64,000 nt of DNA, taken from assembly GCA_947444305.1 (NCBI GenBank), contig CANEZP010000009.1:111401-175400 (forward strand), written 5' to 3'. Each line of letters begins with the position of its first letter. Position 1 is the stretch's first letter. Below are positions 63,087 to 64,000 of the stretch, piece by piece. Both the position numbers and the translations under genes were made by a program. The notes below the pieces were generated by a model, which ran no database searches, was not told the origin of the DNA, and saw nothing but the letters and a program-made list of their open reading frames with translations. Source of the DNA: Pseudobdellovibrionaceae bacterium (GTDB taxonomy: Bacteria; Bdellovibrionota; Bdellovibrionia; Bdellovibrionales; UBA1609).

Positions 63087-63317
63087 TTAGAACTTTGGCC
63101 CTGCGCCGGGTGATGACTCATTCTTAGAATTTGGGGAGGGCTTGCGGCCTACCACCATCCCGATCGCACCGCCCGCCACCGCGAGGACCGCGAGAATCCC
63201 GAGGCTGCGGCCTAAGCCGTCGGCCATGATGTCGGTGTTGATTAGGCCGGCTAAGCGTAAACAGATAACCAGAGCGGCCGCGACAATTCCCAAGATAAGA
63301 AACATTTTAGCGATCAT
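63087..63317 (-). CDS. Small membrane protein with two helices
   Basis: 76 residues: two hydrophobic helices (MFLILGIVAAALVICLRLAGLI; SLGILAVLAVAGGAIGMVV) and a polar Ser/Pro/Asn-rich tail. Not recognised. Upstream of the LemA-GIDE operon on the same strand. Confidence 0.6.
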   Translation of the reverse strand: MIAKMFLILGIVAAALVICLRLAGLINTDIMADGLGRSLGILAVLAVAGGAIGMVVGRKPSPNSKNESSPGAGPKF

Positions 63318-63355
63318 GTGAATCAGTTTGGCGCAACTTGCGGCATTTGCAAAGG

Positions 63356-63733
63356 CTACTTCGCCTTCAACTCGATTTTCAAATTGCTCGTGCCGACGGT
63401 GACCGGTTTAGCCTCAGCTCCCTCGGGGCCGGATTTATCCATCGCGTCGCCGGTGGGTGAGTACCGGGCGCTGATGTTGAACGGGCCGTCGAACGGCGTG
63501 CCGGGGGCCATCGCGTTTTTTGCGCCGATCGCAAACTTGTAAGGGAACTTGGGCTCGGGAATGCGCAACACCGCCGCCGGCATGGCCACGCCGGGGTTTT
63601 TCGCGATGACGAACAACACCCCGCCGGGTTTTAGGGCAACGCCTTTCGCGAGCGTAACCTCACCCGAAATTTCGGAAGGGGTGGCATGAACTTGGGCAAC
63701 GAAGAGTAGGGCGAACAATGTTTTTAAAATCAT
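63356..63733 (-). CDS. Secreted CycH/CcmH C-terminal-like beta protein
   Basis: 125 residues with signal peptide ILKTLFALLFVAQVHA. The mature domain ISGEVTLAKGVALKPGGVLFVIAK, MPAAVLRIPEPKFPYKFAIG and FNISARYSPTGDAM follows the pattern of the beta-sandwich at the C-terminus of cytochrome c biogenesis protein CycH/CcmI, here as a free protein. The sandwich may act in maturation of c-type cytochromes, but no other ccm gene is near. Confidence 0.78.
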   Translation of the reverse strand: MILKTLFALLFVAQVHATPSEISGEVTLAKGVALKPGGVLFVIAKNPGVAMPAAVLRIPEPKFPYKFAIGAKNAMAPGTPFDGPFNISARYSPTGDAMDKSGPEGAEAKPVTVGTSNLKIELKAK

Positions 63734-63777
63734 GAACGAAGGATAGCGGCTTTTTTCGATTTCTCAACGATAAATCG

Positions 63778-64000
63778 TTAAAAGAACAGCGTCATGCCCG
63801 CGGAGAATTCACGCAGTAAGTAATAGTTATGAAATACGCCGATGAGTAAAGTCGGCGTGATCGCGTATTGAACACCCGCGAAGGTTTCGTGTTTGTCGAC
63901 GTCACCGATTAAAACTTTGTTCTGGAAATCATAGGCCGCACGCGGTGACCGCTCTCTGCGCCCGGCGAGCGAAAGAATCCAGCGTTTAAGCAATAGACTG
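63778..64000 (-). CDS. C-terminal end of an outer-membrane barrel protein, 5' partial
   Basis: The frame is open to the window edge (SLLLKRWILSLAG...) and continues TFAGVQYAITPTLLIGVFHNYYLLREFSAGMTLFF, with alternating strands and a terminal Phe-Phe, the typical end of a BAM-assembled barrel. The upstream part lies outside the window; family not assignable. Confidence 0.65.
   Translation of the reverse strand, partial: SLLLKRWILSLAGRRERSPRAAYDFQNKVLIGDVDKHETFAGVQYAITPTLLIGVFHNYYLLREFSAGMTLFF

Overview
The window (about 55% GC, densely coded on both strands) looks like the chromosome of a delta-/oligoflexia-type Gram-negative bacterium, most likely of the Bdellovibrio group. The pointers are a TIGR02147-family regulator-like protein (a family typical of Bdellovibrio and Fibrobacter), many small secreted proteins and lipoproteins without recognisable domains, several outer-membrane barrels ending in Phe, an orphan ParA, and a tmRNA with a short GNDY...LAA tag. 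This placement is inference. No rRNA, tRNA, IS element, prophage or CRISPR array was seen. The only RNA gene found is tmRNA (ssrA).

Layout. 1-2.8 kb: end of a leucine-degradation type operon (biotin carboxylase, separate biotin carrier, HMG-CoA lyase). 3-12.4 kb: unknown membrane protein, glutathione peroxidase, Tam-like methyltransferase, TM/TPR protein, orphan ParA with a coupled partner, a large Pro/Ala-rich lipoprotein and the TIGR02147 protein. 12.8-18 kb: RNA m5U methyltransferase, an amino-acid ABC transporter whose binding protein is fused to its permease, and a MarR regulator whose likely operators (GTTG-N6-CAAC) lie before itself and an NmrA-like oxidoreductase. 18-25 kb: outer-membrane proteins, a CPBP protein lacking two motif residues, a decayed AlkD gene and a periplasmic KatG. 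25.4-26.3 kb: tmRNA followed by a dense cluster of palindromes and a four-helix-bundle (S23/Avd-like) gene. 26.4-34.3 kb: DUF427, zinc-ribbon/TPR/retropepsin protein, 'site-specific recombinase' family membrane protein, DUF898-M48 pair, DoxX, and a frameshifted FAD oxidoreductase. 34.3-43.5 kb: secreted proteins, SET-domain protein, SDR, 2-hydroxyacid dehydrogenase, methyltransferase and a DDAH/amidinotransferase-like enzyme. 43.5-49.8 kb: a haem-oxygenase-like diiron protein, two paralogous membrane kinases with complementary defects, an OmpR-type regulator, a lipoprotein with an elaborate upstream region, and two LprI-like proteins. 49.8-64 kb: cytoplasmic KatG, secreted methyltransferase, hybrid bacteriophytochrome, trypsin-like protease, vWA lipoprotein, LON-domain/HDAC-family pair, GIDE(EF-hand)-LemA pair and the end of an outer-membrane protein.

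The most unusual items are the pair of paralogous histidine kinases at 44.5-46.7 kb (one keeps the phospho-acceptor His but lost its ATP site, the other keeps the ATP site but lost the His) next to a response regulator and a target-like lipoprotein gene, and the palindrome cluster between tmRNA and the four-helix-bundle gene. Oxidative-stress capacity is strong (GPx plus periplasmic and cytoplasmic KatG), and light sensing is indicated by the phytochrome.
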